Origin: WHSM01 sp050701795
Lineage (GTDB): Bacteria; Actinomycetota; Actinomycetes; Mycobacteriales; Micromonosporaceae
Length of the DNA: 9,057 nucleotides
Assembly: GCA_050701795.1 (NCBI GenBank)
Contig: JBOGDK010000182.1
Coordinates: 1-9,057 of the forward strand
Direction: 5' to 3'
The notes below the pieces were generated by a model, which made no database searches, had not been told where the DNA came from, and was given only the letters and a program-made list of their open reading frames with translations. Below are positions 1 through 6,351 of this stretch, one piece after another; the first letter of the stretch is position 1; each line of letters begins with the position of its first letter. Position numbers and translations under genes: made by a program.

Positions 1-621
1 GGTGATGCCGCGATGCGGTTTGTCGGCCTCGGGGTCCGTACGGACGAGCACGAACAGCCAATCCGCGTACTGGCCGAGCGAGGTCCATACCTTCTGCCCG
101 TTGACCACGTACTCGTCGCCGTCGCGGACTGCCTTGGTGCGTACCGACGCGAGGTCTGAGCCAGCCTCCGGTTCGGAGAACCCCTGCGCCCAGGTCGCCT
201 CGCCGCGGGCGATTCTGGGCAGGTGCTCGGCTTTCTGCTGGTCCGTGCCGTGTTCCAGCAGGGTCGGCCCCAGCAGGAACGCCCCGATGCCGTTCACGGT
301 GGGCACCCGGGCCCGCATCATCTCCTCCTGCAGGACGAACTCCCGCATCGTGGAGAGCCCGGCGCCGCCGTACCCGGTGGGCCAGCCGGGGGCGATCCAT
401 CCCCGCTCGGCCAGGGCGGCGGCCCATTTCCGGGCGCCGTCCCGGCGTGTCGGGTCGTCACTGACCCGGTCGACCGGCCAGTTGTATCCCCAGACGTCCT
501 CCGGCTCCAGGCTGTGCTCGGCGAGGGGGTCCGGTTGGTACTCCGGAGGGAAGCTCGCGCTGATGAAGGCCCGCACCTCCGTACGGAAAGCCGCCTCCTC
601 GGGCGTGTCCTCCCAGTTCAT
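1..621 (-). CDS. Acyl-CoA dehydrogenase, N-terminal 207 residues (3' end outside window)
   Basis: Flavoprotein of the acyl-CoA dehydrogenase family, which oxidises an acyl-CoA thioester at the alpha-beta carbons using FAD and passes electrons to ETF. The visible part holds the N-terminal helical domain (about residues 5-140) and the start of the middle beta domain, with the family signature GFSEPEAGSDLAS at residues 147-159. The start ATG at 621 is preceded by AGGAAGG about 6 bases upstream. The reading frame stays open to base 1, so the C-terminal domain with the catalytic base cannot be seen and the substrate class cannot be told. It lies 117 bases downstream of the acyl-CoA ligase on the same strand, so the two are probably co-transcribed: the ligase makes the thioester and this enzyme would desaturate it (inference). 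The family call is firm; the substrate is unknown. Confidence 0.93.
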   Translation of the reverse strand, partial: MNWEDTPEEAAFRTEVRAFISASFPPEYQPDPLAEHSLEPEDVWGYNWPVDRVSDDPTRRDGARKWAAALAERGWIAPGWPTGYGGAGLSTMREFVLQEEMMRARVPTVNGIGAFLLGPTLLEHGTDQQKAEHLPRIARGEATWAQGFSEPEAGSDLASVRTKAVRDGDEYVVNGQKVWTSLGQYADWLFVLVRTDPEADKPHRGIT

Positions 622-719
622 CCCTGTCCTTCCTGCCGATGGTCCCAGCCCTTCCCACGGTCCCGGCCTTCGGGCGATCCCGGCACTGCCGATCGTCCCG
701 CGGCCCGGCTCGCCAGTCC

Positions 720-738
720 CGCCACGGTCGTCGTGGCG
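720..738 (-). terminator. Hairpin directly after the acyl-CoA ligase stop codon
   Basis: Perfect inverted repeat with 7-base arms CGCCACG/CGTGGCG and a 5-base loop, touching the TGA of the ligase on the minus strand. There is no T-run after it. In a GC-rich actinomycete it could be a weak terminator, or an intercistronic hairpin that lowers dehydrogenase expression relative to the ligase. The dehydrogenase starts about 100 bases further on. Confidence 0.4.
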
Positions 739-2349
739 TCAGCCGGCCGCCATGGGCGAGTCGTTACCGGGCGCTTCCCGGTCCCATGTGGCCGCCGTGA
801 CCCCGCGCTCGCCCTCTGCCCTCAGACGGTACTTGGCGACCTTGTCCGTAGGCGTGCGTGGCAGCGCGTCCACGAACTCGATGTACCGGGGCACCATGAA
901 CCGCGGCAGCCTCTCCTCGCAGAACGTGACGAGCTCCGGCCCGTCCAGCTTGCCGCCGGGGCGAAGCACCACCGCCACCTTGACATCCTCGTCCTCCAGC
1001 TCGGACGGCACGCCGATCGCGGCTGATTCCAGCACCGCGGGGTGCTGGTTGATCTCAATCTCCAGGTCGAACGCGGAGATGTTCTCGCCCCGCCTGCGGA
1101 TGGAGTCCTTCATCCGGTCCAGGAAGTAGAAGTAGCCGTCCTCGTCCCGCCATACCCGGTCGCCGGTGTGGAACCACATGTTGCGGAAACATTCGGCGGT
1201 CGCCTCCGGCGCGCCGTAATACCCGGTGGTGATCACGTACGGCTGCTTGGGCCGCAGCACCAGCTCCCCCGGCTCTCCCGTGCCCACCTCGCGGTCATGC
1301 TCGTCGACCACGGCGACATGGAAGCGCTCAGTGTGCGCCGTACCGCAGGAGCCCACCCGCCACTGCCCGTACGGGCTGCCGGTGGCGATCCCGGCCTCGG
1401 TGCTCGTGTACGTCTCCACCGACCGCACCCCGAAGCGCTCGTACAGCGGCTCGTCGAGGACCGACTTGCCCATGTAGAACATCTCCAGCGGGTGGTCCTT
1501 GTCCGTCGGGGTCGGTGGTCGGTTCAGCAGGATCGGGATCATCGAGAACACGCTCATCGCCACCTGGGCGTCGAAGTGGCGTACGTCGTCCCAGAACCGG
1601 GAGGCGCTGAACTTCTCGACGATGGCGATCGAGCCCCCGCCCAGCAGCGCCGACATCATCCCGTCCCAGAGGCCGGCGGCGTGGAACAGCGGCAACGGGC
1701 AGTAGATCGTCTTTCCCCAACGATCCAGGAAGTTCAGCGAGTCGTACGCACAGGTCAGCGCCAGGCCGTGGGAGCACATCGCCCCCTTGGACGGGCCCGT
1801 CGTACCCGAGGTGTACATGATCGCCTGGAGGTCGGAGAAGCCGATATCGACCTGAGGCGGCTCGTCACCGTACGAGAGCAGGTCGGACATCGGTACGGCC
1901 GGCGTACCCAACAGGTGCAACGGCTCGGACCCGGCCTCGGTGCGTACGACGGCGCGCCGCAGGCCCGGCAGCCGTGCCGCCAGTGGCGGCAGCCGGTCCG
2001 CGTACCGGGCGTCGACGATCAACGTCGTGGAGTCGGAGCTGGTGAGCACATGCCGCAGCACCTCGCCACGGTGGTTGGTGTTGACCGGCACCGCGACGGC
2101 GCCGAGCCGCGCCAGCGCGAAGACGATGTGCACCAGGTCGGCGCAGTTGGGGAGCATCACCGCGACGTGGTCACCCTTGGCCACGCCGTGCGCGATCAAC
2201 CCCTGGGCCATCCGGTCGGCCATCCGGTCGACCTCACCGTAGTTGATCTCACCCTCTCGAAACTTGAGGAACGGTTCGGCCCGATGTTGCTGGGCCTGCG
2301 TGCGCAGCACGTCACCCAGCACAAGGCTCTCCAAGGCGAGTGGGCGCAT
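739..2349 (-). CDS. AMP-forming acyl-CoA ligase (ANL family, crotonobetaine/carnitine-CoA ligase-like)
   Basis: A 536-residue adenylate-forming enzyme that activates a carboxylic acid with ATP and transfers it to coenzyme A. Core motifs occur in order: the phosphate-binding loop YTSGTTGPSKG (179-189), YTSTEAG (314-320), TGD (395-397), the hinge RMKDSIRRRGENIS (412-425) and the A10 region PRTPTDKVAKY with probable catalytic Lys503. The RRRGENIS hinge and the following residues resemble CaiC-type ligases more than medium- or long-chain fatty acid ligases, but the substrate is not determined. I chose ATG 2349 because AGGAGGT lies 5 bases upstream and homology begins there; the frame is open 40 codons further up (to 2469) with no such signal. 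The length is normal for the family. It is probably first in an operon with the acyl-CoA dehydrogenase, and has a structured leader upstream. Confidence 0.93.
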   Translation of the reverse strand: MRPLALESLVLGDVLRTQAQQHRAEPFLKFREGEINYGEVDRMADRMAQGLIAHGVAKGDHVAVMLPNCADLVHIVFALARLGAVAVPVNTNHRGEVLRHVLTSSDSTTLIVDARYADRLPPLAARLPGLRRAVVRTEAGSEPLHLLGTPAVPMSDLLSYGDEPPQVDIGFSDLQAIMYTSGTTGPSKGAMCSHGLALTCAYDSLNFLDRWGKTIYCPLPLFHAAGLWDGMMSALLGGGSIAIVEKFSASRFWDDVRHFDAQVAMSVFSMIPILLNRPPTPTDKDHPLEMFYMGKSVLDEPLYERFGVRSVETYTSTEAGIATGSPYGQWRVGSCGTAHTERFHVAVVDEHDREVGTGEPGELVLRPKQPYVITTGYYGAPEATAECFRNMWFHTGDRVWRDEDGYFYFLDRMKDSIRRRGENISAFDLEIEINQHPAVLESAAIGVPSELEDEDVKVAVVLRPGGKLDGPELVTFCEERLPRFMVPRYIEFVDALPRTPTDKVAKYRLRAEGERGVTAATWDREAPGNDSPMAAG

Positions 2350-2380
2350 CGACACCTCCTCTGACGCCTCGACCCTGCTA

Positions 2381-2408
2381 CCGGGCACCAGCCCGATACC
2401 CGGGCACC
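2381..2408 (-). repeat. Two direct copies of CCGGGCACC, 19 bases apart, in the ligase leader
   Basis: Plus-strand CCGGGCACC occurs at 2381-2389 and again at 2400-2408, each preceded by a TACC/TACCC-like context. The 19-base period is close to two helical turns, so the copies could be adjacent binding sites for one protein. The second copy overlaps one arm of the neighbouring hairpin. Confidence 0.45.
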
Positions 2409-2425
2409 CGCCTCCGGATATCGGG
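2392..2425 (-). promoter_or_regulatory. Stable hairpin (12-base-pair arms) in the leader of the acyl-CoA ligase
   Basis: In minus-strand RNA, CCCGATATCCGG (2425-2414) pairs along its whole length with CCGGGTATCGGG (2403-2392), with one G-U wobble and a 10-base loop. It sits about 42 bases upstream of the ligase ATG and outside the Shine-Dalgarno region. There is no T-run after it. It could be a DNA operator for a dimeric repressor, an mRNA stability element or part of an attenuator; the sequence does not decide between these. Confidence 0.5.
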
Positions 2426-2466
2426 AGACGGGCGCTTCCCTTCATACGAGCACGGGACGGAGAAAA

Positions 2467-2480
2467 CACACAAGGGTGTG
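2467..2480 (-). repeat. Short inverted repeat CACAC-N4-GTGTG
   Basis: Perfect 5-base arms with a 4-base spacer, followed by TTTT on the minus strand. The stem is too short for a confident intrinsic terminator. It lies just downstream of the candidate ligase promoter, so it may instead be an operator. Confidence 0.25.
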
Positions 2481-2491
2481 AGTAGAGTGCG

Positions 2492-2519
2492 ACTTAACAC
2501 CGGTTTCAGAGGTTGACAA
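2492..2519 (-). promoter_or_regulatory. Candidate promoter for the acyl-CoA ligase operon
   Basis: Minus-strand TTGTCA (2519-2514) and TTAAGT (2497-2492) are separated by 16 bases and resemble -35 and -10 boxes of the housekeeping sigma factor. The predicted transcript would have a leader of about 135 bases containing the hairpin at 2392-2425. The call rests on box similarity only. Confidence 0.3.
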
Positions 2520-2564
2520 GATCTTCGGCCGATCGCGTCGTACCCGCTGATGGGTCCGTGAACG

Positions 2565-2584
2565 CGCTGGTAGCAGCACCAGCG
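2565..2584 (-). terminator. Hairpin downstream of the hydrolase gene
   Basis: Perfect 7-base arms CGCTGGT/ACCAGCG with a 6-base loop begin 10 bases beyond the stop codon of the dienelactone-hydrolase-like gene. There is no T-run, which is common for actinomycete terminators. It would separate the hydrolase transcript from the ligase operon on the same strand. Confidence 0.5.
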
Positions 2585-2594
2585 ATGTCTGTGC

Positions 2595-3176
2595 TCATCG
2601 GATCTCCTCGAGGAAGCTGAGTGTGCGGCGCATCAGCAGGGCGGCCGCGGCCTCGTCGTACGACGGCAGCGAGGAGTCCGCGAAAAAGTGTTCCTTGCCG
2701 GGGTAGATGAACAGTTCGGCCTGGTCGGTGGAGTCGACCAGGGCACGTGCCGCGTCGAGGTCGCCGCCCTCCTCGGTAAAGAACGGGTCGGCGTCCATGC
2801 CGTGCACCTGGACCGGAACACCCGCCGGCCAGACCTCGCCGAACTCCGACACCGGGATGCAGACGTGGAACAGCAGCGCTCCTCTGGCTCCCGCGCGGGT
2901 CTGGGCCAGCTGTTGCGCCGGCATCCCGCCGAGGGAGAAGCCCGCGTAGACCAGCGCGTCCCCGAGACCGTCCACCGCGGCGATGCCACGGTCGCGGACC
3001 GTGCCGAACCCCGTCCGCTTCGCGTAGCCGAGTCCCTCGTCCAGGGTGTCGAAGGTCTGACCTACGTACATGTCCGGCAGGTGGACGGTGTGGCCTGCCT
3101 GACGGAGCTCGTCGGCGAAGGCCTTCACCCCTTCTGTCAGCCCCTGCGCGTGGTGGTACAGCACAACCTCGGCCAT
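2595..3176 (-). CDS. Dienelactone hydrolase-like alpha/beta hydrolase with a serine nucleophile
   Basis: A 193-residue single-domain cytoplasmic alpha/beta hydrolase of the dienelactone hydrolase family. The nucleophile elbow is GFSLGG with Ser81, where classical dienelactone hydrolases have cysteine. The other likely triad members are Asp128 (in HGMDAD) and His163 (in GKEHFF). The substrate is unknown; an ester or lactone is expected. ATG 3176 is chosen because GGAGG lies 8 bases upstream and the fold begins with MAEVVLYHHA; a TTG at 3203 is in frame, but it falls inside the operator and lacks a ribosome site. It is transcribed divergently from the ArsR-type regulator across 65 bases with a shared dyad, so the regulator probably controls it (inference). 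The length is slightly short of the usual 230-250 residues for family members. Confidence 0.88.
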   Translation of the reverse strand: MAEVVLYHHAQGLTEGVKAFADELRQAGHTVHLPDMYVGQTFDTLDEGLGYAKRTGFGTVRDRGIAAVDGLGDALVYAGFSLGGMPAQQLAQTRAGARGALLFHVCIPVSEFGEVWPAGVPVQVHGMDADPFFTEEGGDLDAARALVDSTDQAELFIYPGKEHFFADSSLPSYDEAAAALLMRRTLSFLEEIR

Positions 3177-3190
3177 GATCCGCTGCCTCC

Positions 3191-3208
3191 GATATTGATC
3201 CAAATATC
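3191..3208. promoter_or_regulatory. Probable operator shared by the hydrolase and ArsR-type genes (GATATT-N6-AATATC)
   Basis: A perfect inverted repeat with 6-base arms and a 6-base spacer, AT-rich in otherwise GC-rich DNA, inside the 65-base divergent gap. AT-rich dyads of this size are typical targets of dimeric ArsR-type winged-helix repressors. It covers the expected -35 area of the regulator and sits just upstream of the hydrolase ribosome site, so occupancy could block both genes. Which protein binds is inferred from position. Confidence 0.6.
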
Positions 3209-3226
3209 TCGAACGATCTGCGATGC

Positions 3227-3232
3227 TAGTCT
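3227..3232 (+). promoter_or_regulatory. Candidate -10 box of the regulator gene (leaderless start)
   Basis: TAGTCT fits the actinobacterial TANNNT pattern and lies 9 bases before the regulator ATG at 3242, so transcription would begin at or beside the start codon. No Shine-Dalgarno sequence precedes that ATG, which also points to a leaderless mRNA. No convincing -35 is seen. Confidence 0.35.
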
Positions 3233-3241
3233 AATCCAACG

Positions 3242-3826
3242 ATGTCGAACAACACACCGGTCCCGGACTACGACCTCGAAGACACGATCGAGCTCACCAC
3301 CGCCGAGCAGGTACGGGCGATCAGCGACCCGCTGCGTACGACGATCCTCGGCCTGCTTCACGAGCGGGCCGCGACGGTGACCGAGCTGGCCAACGCGGTC
3401 ACACGCCCGAAGAGCACCGTGGCGCACCACGTCAACGTCCTGGCCACCGCCGGTCTGCTACGCGTGATACGGACCAGGCGAGTCAGGGCGATCGACGAGC
3501 GCTACTACGGGCGCACCGCGCGGATGTTCTACGTCGGATTGGGCAGGCGCGTGGACGGGGTCGCGCTGCCCCCGGACTTCAACGACTTCGAGGTCGCGGC
3601 GAAAGAGTCAGCGGCCGCGTACGAGATCGGCCAGCTGCGGGCCTTCATCCGACATGCCCGGATTCCGGAGGAACGGGCAGCGGAGTTCTGGGACCGCGTC
3701 GAGCAGGTGATCCACGAGTTCGACCAGCTCCCCCGCTCTGGCGATGTGGCCTATGGGTTCGCCGTGGGCCTCTATCCCATGCTCGACTACCCGACCCTGC
3801 CACCCCGGGCCGGCGAAGCGGGCTGA
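3242..3826 (+). CDS. ArsR/HTH_20-type winged-helix transcriptional regulator
   Basis: A 194-residue DNA-binding protein. Residues about 20-100 form a winged helix: AISDPLRTTILGLL (26-39) is the first helix of the ArsR-type fold, TVTELANAV and KSTVAHHVNVLATAGLL (57-73) hold the helix-turn-helix, and the basic stretch RTRRVRAIDERYY is the wing. The C-terminal half (about 100-185) is helical and may bind an effector or form the dimer. There are no cysteines, so the classical metal-thiolate sensing of ArsR/SmtB is excluded; the HTH_20 subgroup often senses organic molecules or none. It is divergent from the dienelactone-hydrolase-like gene with a dyad between them, so autoregulation and control of the hydrolase are likely (inference). 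No ribosome site is visible; translation may be leaderless. Confidence 0.9.
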   Translation: MSNNTPVPDYDLEDTIELTTAEQVRAISDPLRTTILGLLHERAATVTELANAVTRPKSTVAHHVNVLATAGLLRVIRTRRVRAIDERYYGRTARMFYVGLGRRVDGVALPPDFNDFEVAAKESAAAYEIGQLRAFIRHARIPEERAAEFWDRVEQVIHEFDQLPRSGDVAYGFAVGLYPMLDYPTLPPRAGEAG

Positions 3827-3828
3827 CA

Positions 3829-3848
3829 CACCGCTGATACCGGCGGTG
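3829..3848 (+). terminator. Hairpin just after the ArsR-type gene
   Basis: Arms CACCGC/GCGGTG with an 8-base loop start 3 bases beyond the TGA. No T-run follows. Its position favours a terminator for the regulator transcript, though the 6-base stem is modest. Confidence 0.4.
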
Positions 3849-4395
3849 CCCGATTGGGCCTCGCCCACGCGCCTACCACGGTCGCGTCTCGGCGGCAGGT
3901 GGGCTTCACGGCTCACCGGACGGGCGTACGGCCAGCTATTCGGAAACGGCTCATGGCGCGATATCTCGCGATTCATCCCCGGGCCCTGTTTTCCTCGACG
4001 GATCGCCCTACCACGCCACCGTCCGCGACGAGGAGTGATTCTACGAACCGCGCGGCCCGCTTTCAGCCATTGCCGGCTTGTCGCGCCGACAATCAGCCCC
4101 GACGGCGGTCACCGGAAACCCGGGCCGTCTCTCGTTAACGCCCGCAGCCAACCACAGCGCTAGATCGGCTATCGCGAATCGCGCGCATTCCACCAGGTCA
4201 GCGCCAATTCCTAACAATCAGTGAATGTACGACTACAGGACCCACTGTTGCGGGGTGGATTCACATCGTGCCACCCGACCAGCCAGAATGCCCCGCTCGT
4301 TTCTTGACATCGCGCATTTTCGGGAGCCACCCAGGCAGGCGTACACGTGTGCCCCACAACGCCCCGCTGTGGCGGTGTTCCATGATGCGGACCCA

Positions 4396-4426
4396 TGAAT
4401 CTGCATGCGACCCTGAATCTGCATGC
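4396..4426. repeat. Tandem direct repeat TGAATCTGCATGC, 18-base period
   Basis: TGAATCTGCATGC is perfectly duplicated at 4396-4408 and 4414-4426, and the bases after each copy (GACC and CACC) also nearly match. It lies 27 bases past the SARP stop codon. It may be a protein binding site or a small duplication without function. Confidence 0.5.
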
Positions 4427-4452
4427 CACCCGAAGAAGAATGGCCGCCGCTG

Positions 4453-6327
4453 TTACGGGGCCTCACCCAACCTCGCCGAGTCACTGACGAATGTCAGTGA
4501 CTCCCCGGTTTCGGCTGCCCGATCCAACGGGTCGACTGCCGTGCACAGGTGGACCAGATTCGACCACCGGTAGGCCGCCACCCCCTGCCTCTCGCCCTTG
4601 ATCACCTCCAGCAGGTGGCTGTCGACCAGCGTATCCAGGATCTCCTCGGACCTGGTCTCATCGCACCCCAGCCGCGACGCAACTGATCCCGCGGTGAGCT
4701 CGGCGTGGCAGTGCGACATCAGCTGACCGAACGCCACGGCCATGTCCTGATCCAGCGCCTCGAGACTGTGTGCCACCACCGTCCGTAGGTCCAGTCCGTC
4801 GATGGCCAACTCGTCGAGCCGCCCAGGTCCGGTGGACAGCCGGGCAGCGAGCCGGTGCAGCGGCCAGTGCGGCCGGGTGGCGAGACGGCTCCCGGCGATT
4901 CGGATCGCCAGGGGCAGGTGGCCGCAGGCCCGTACGATCTCGCCGGCCGCTGCCTCGTCCTCGGCCACCCGGTCCGGGCCGCACACCCTCCCGAGCATGC
5001 GCACCCCGTCGTCGGTCGGCAGCATCCAGACAGGCACCCGGACCGCCCCCTCCAGGGACGCCATCCGGCGACGACTGGTCACCAGGACCGCCGGTCCCGC
5101 GATGCCGGGCAGCAACGGGCGCACCTGGGCAGCACTGGCCGCGTCGTCGAGCACCAGCAGCAAGCGGCGGCCGCCGAGCCGGCTCCGGTAGACATCCACC
5201 CGCTCGTCCACCCGCTCGTCCGGCCGCTCGAGAAGCCGGGAATCCACGCCGAGCGCCCGGAGTAGCCGCTCGAGAACCTGGTACGGGTCGGCCGGGCGAC
5301 CCGAGGCGCCACCCAGATCGACGAAGAGCTGACCGTCCGGGAAATCCCCTAGCAGCGTGTGGGCCACGTGAACCGCCAGTGCGGTCTTGCCGGCACCGGG
5401 AGCGCCGTACACCGTGACCACGGGCACCGCCGGGTGCCCGGCGATGGGCCGCAGCAGCTCCCGCAGCCGCACCACATCCTCGTCCCGCCCGGTGAAGTCC
5501 GCGACGTCGCGGGGCAGCAGGGCCGGAACGGCCGTCGTCAGTGGAGTGGGAACGGCGGCCAGCCGGGGCGAGGCCAGAGGGCCTGGCTCGAGTACGGGGT
5601 CCGCGGCCAGGATCGTGGCGTGCAGCTGCTGAAGTGCGGTGCCGGGTTCCACACCCAGCTCCTCCACCAGCACCTGGCGACCCTTGCGGTAGATCTCCAA
5701 CGCCTCGGCCTGGCGTCCGCTGCGATACAGCGCGAGCATCAGCTGGCCCCGGAACCGCTCCCGGGTCGGGTTCTCGCTGACCAGCGCGGTGAGCTCCGCG
5801 ACCAGCTCCCGGTGCCGGCCGAGCAGGAGATCCGCCTCCACCCGCTCCTCCAGTACCGCCAAGCGACACTCTTCCAGGCGATCCCGCTCGGCACGTAGCG
5901 CCGAACTACCCCCAATATCGCCAAATGGGGCACCGCGCCACAGTTCGAGTGCGCTGCTTAATTGCCTCGTGGCCCGTTCGATCGCACCGGTGGCCGCAGC
6001 AAGCCGCCCATTCTCCGAAAACCGCTTAAATACCGCCGTATCGATTTCGTCGGGTTGCACCAGAATGCGGTAACTGGAGCCCACGCTCGCGATCCGACCA
6101 TCATCGCCCAGCGTCCGGCGAAGTCGATGCACCAGTACCTGCACGTCCTTGACTGGAGCCTTCGGTGGATCGTTCGGCCACAGCGCGTCGATCAGGCGGT
6201 CGACCGAGACCAGTTGGTTGCCATAACACAACAGAACCGCCAGCAGCAAGCGCTGTTTCGACGACTGTATGAAGATCTCGCGCCCGTTGTCGCGTATCAG
6301 CAACGGGCCAAGGACAAGAAATCTCAT
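4453..6327 (-). CDS. SARP-family pathway activator (winged helix, BTAD, NB-ARC)
   Basis: A 624-residue Streptomyces antibiotic regulatory protein, a class that activates biosynthetic gene clusters by binding repeats near target promoters and recruiting RNA polymerase. Residues 1-95 form the OmpR-type winged helix (Trans_reg_C) and about 97-242 the bacterial transcriptional activation domain, ending in VEELGVEPGTALQQLH. An NB-ARC ATPase follows, with Walker A GAPGAGKT (308-315), Walker B LLLVLDD (389-395) and GHLPLAI (469-475). The final 110 residues look like a short winged-helix part, and the TPR array of full AfsR-type proteins (about 1000 residues) is absent. ATG 6327 has GGAGGT 6 bases upstream. 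Leu123 is encoded by TTA (5961-5959), the rare bldA-read codon. The gene is divergent from the cupin/MetRS-like operon, its likely target. Confidence 0.94.
   Translation of the reverse strand: MRFLVLGPLLIRDNGREIFIQSSKQRLLLAVLLCYGNQLVSVDRLIDALWPNDPPKAPVKDVQVLVHRLRRTLGDDGRIASVGSSYRILVQPDEIDTAVFKRFSENGRLAAATGAIERATRQLSSALELWRGAPFGDIGGSSALRAERDRLEECRLAVLEERVEADLLLGRHRELVAELTALVSENPTRERFRGQLMLALYRSGRQAEALEIYRKGRQVLVEELGVEPGTALQQLHATILAADPVLEPGPLASPRLAAVPTPLTTAVPALLPRDVADFTGRDEDVVRLRELLRPIAGHPAVPVVTVYGAPGAGKTALAVHVAHTLLGDFPDGQLFVDLGGASGRPADPYQVLERLLRALGVDSRLLERPDERVDERVDVYRSRLGGRRLLLVLDDAASAAQVRPLLPGIAGPAVLVTSRRRMASLEGAVRVPVWMLPTDDGVRMLGRVCGPDRVAEDEAAAGEIVRACGHLPLAIRIAGSRLATRPHWPLHRLAARLSTGPGRLDELAIDGLDLRTVVAHSLEALDQDMAVAFGQLMSHCHAELTAGSVASRLGCDETRSEEILDTLVDSHLLEVIKGERQGVAAYRWSNLVHLCTAVDPLDRAAETGESLTFVSDSARLGEAP
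5196..5231 (-). repeat. 12-base tandem duplication inside the SARP gene
   Basis: CCACCCGCTCGT is perfectly repeated at 5196-5207 and 5208-5219, with a degenerate third copy to 5231. It is in frame and encodes the repeated DERV residues 370-377 in a loop of the NB-ARC domain. It is probably a local slippage duplication. Confidence 0.6.
5959..5961 (-). promoter_or_regulatory. TTA leucine codon in the SARP gene (bldA-type control point)
   Basis: The codon is in frame at residue 123 (Arg-Gln-Leu-Ser-Ser). In GC-rich actinomycetes TTA is rare and is read by the developmentally controlled bldA tRNA, so it often marks regulators of secondary metabolism. I saw no in-frame TTA in the other six genes of the window. 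Confidence 0.7.
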
Positions 6328-6351
6328 CGCACACCTCCAGGACTGAAGGAA

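Larger units (their letters stand above)
3827..4452. other. Gene-free stretch between the ArsR-type gene and the SARP gene
   Basis: About 626 bases with no convincing gene. Open frames here (for example 3854-4138 plus and 4211-4429 minus) lack a good ribosome site, lack the third-position GC bias of the neighbours and give low-complexity Arg/Pro/Ser-rich products. Base composition looks less GC-rich than in the flanking genes. It contains the ArsR-side hairpin, a CGCGA-TATC-TCGCG dyad at 3957-3970, an ACACGTGT palindrome near 4343 and a tandem 18-base-period repeat at 4396-4426. It separates a probable metabolic region from a probable biosynthetic cluster and may be the cluster boundary. Confidence 0.6.

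Noticed and set aside
2..1129. Long plus-strand open frame of 375 codons opposite the dehydrogenase and ligase genes
   Set aside because: Antisense shadow of two genes with clear motifs; Ser/Arg/Pro-rich product, no ribosome site and no family resemblance.
1042..2364. Plus-strand open frame of 440 codons opposite the acyl-CoA ligase
   Set aside because: Shadow of the ligase caused by its GC-rich third positions; product is His/Arg/Val-rich with no recognisable motif.
2350..2469. 40-codon N-terminal extension of the acyl-CoA ligase
   Set aside because: Homology begins at Met 2349, which has a near-ideal AGGAGGT site; the extension contains the hairpin and direct repeats of the leader.
2513..2518. 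Perfect TTGACA on the plus strand
   Set aside because: No -10 box at 16-18 bases and no plus-strand gene downstream; it overlaps the complement of the candidate minus-strand -35.
3242..3826. Metal-sensing ArsR/SmtB repressor
   Set aside because: The fold fits, but there are no cysteines and no ELCVC-type motif; no metal resistance genes are nearby.
3744..4163. Open frames in the gap after the ArsR-type gene, including 3854-4138
   Set aside because: No ribosome site, no coding-like third-position bias and no recognisable domain; treated as non-coding.
4304..4309. Perfect TTGACA on the plus strand in the gap before the SARP gene
   Set aside because: No matching -10 box and no plus-strand gene follows.
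4211..4484. Two overlapping short minus-strand frames (72 and 83 codons) beyond the SARP stop
   Set aside because: They overlap each other and the SARP end, use weak starts and contain the tandem repeat; no support for expression.
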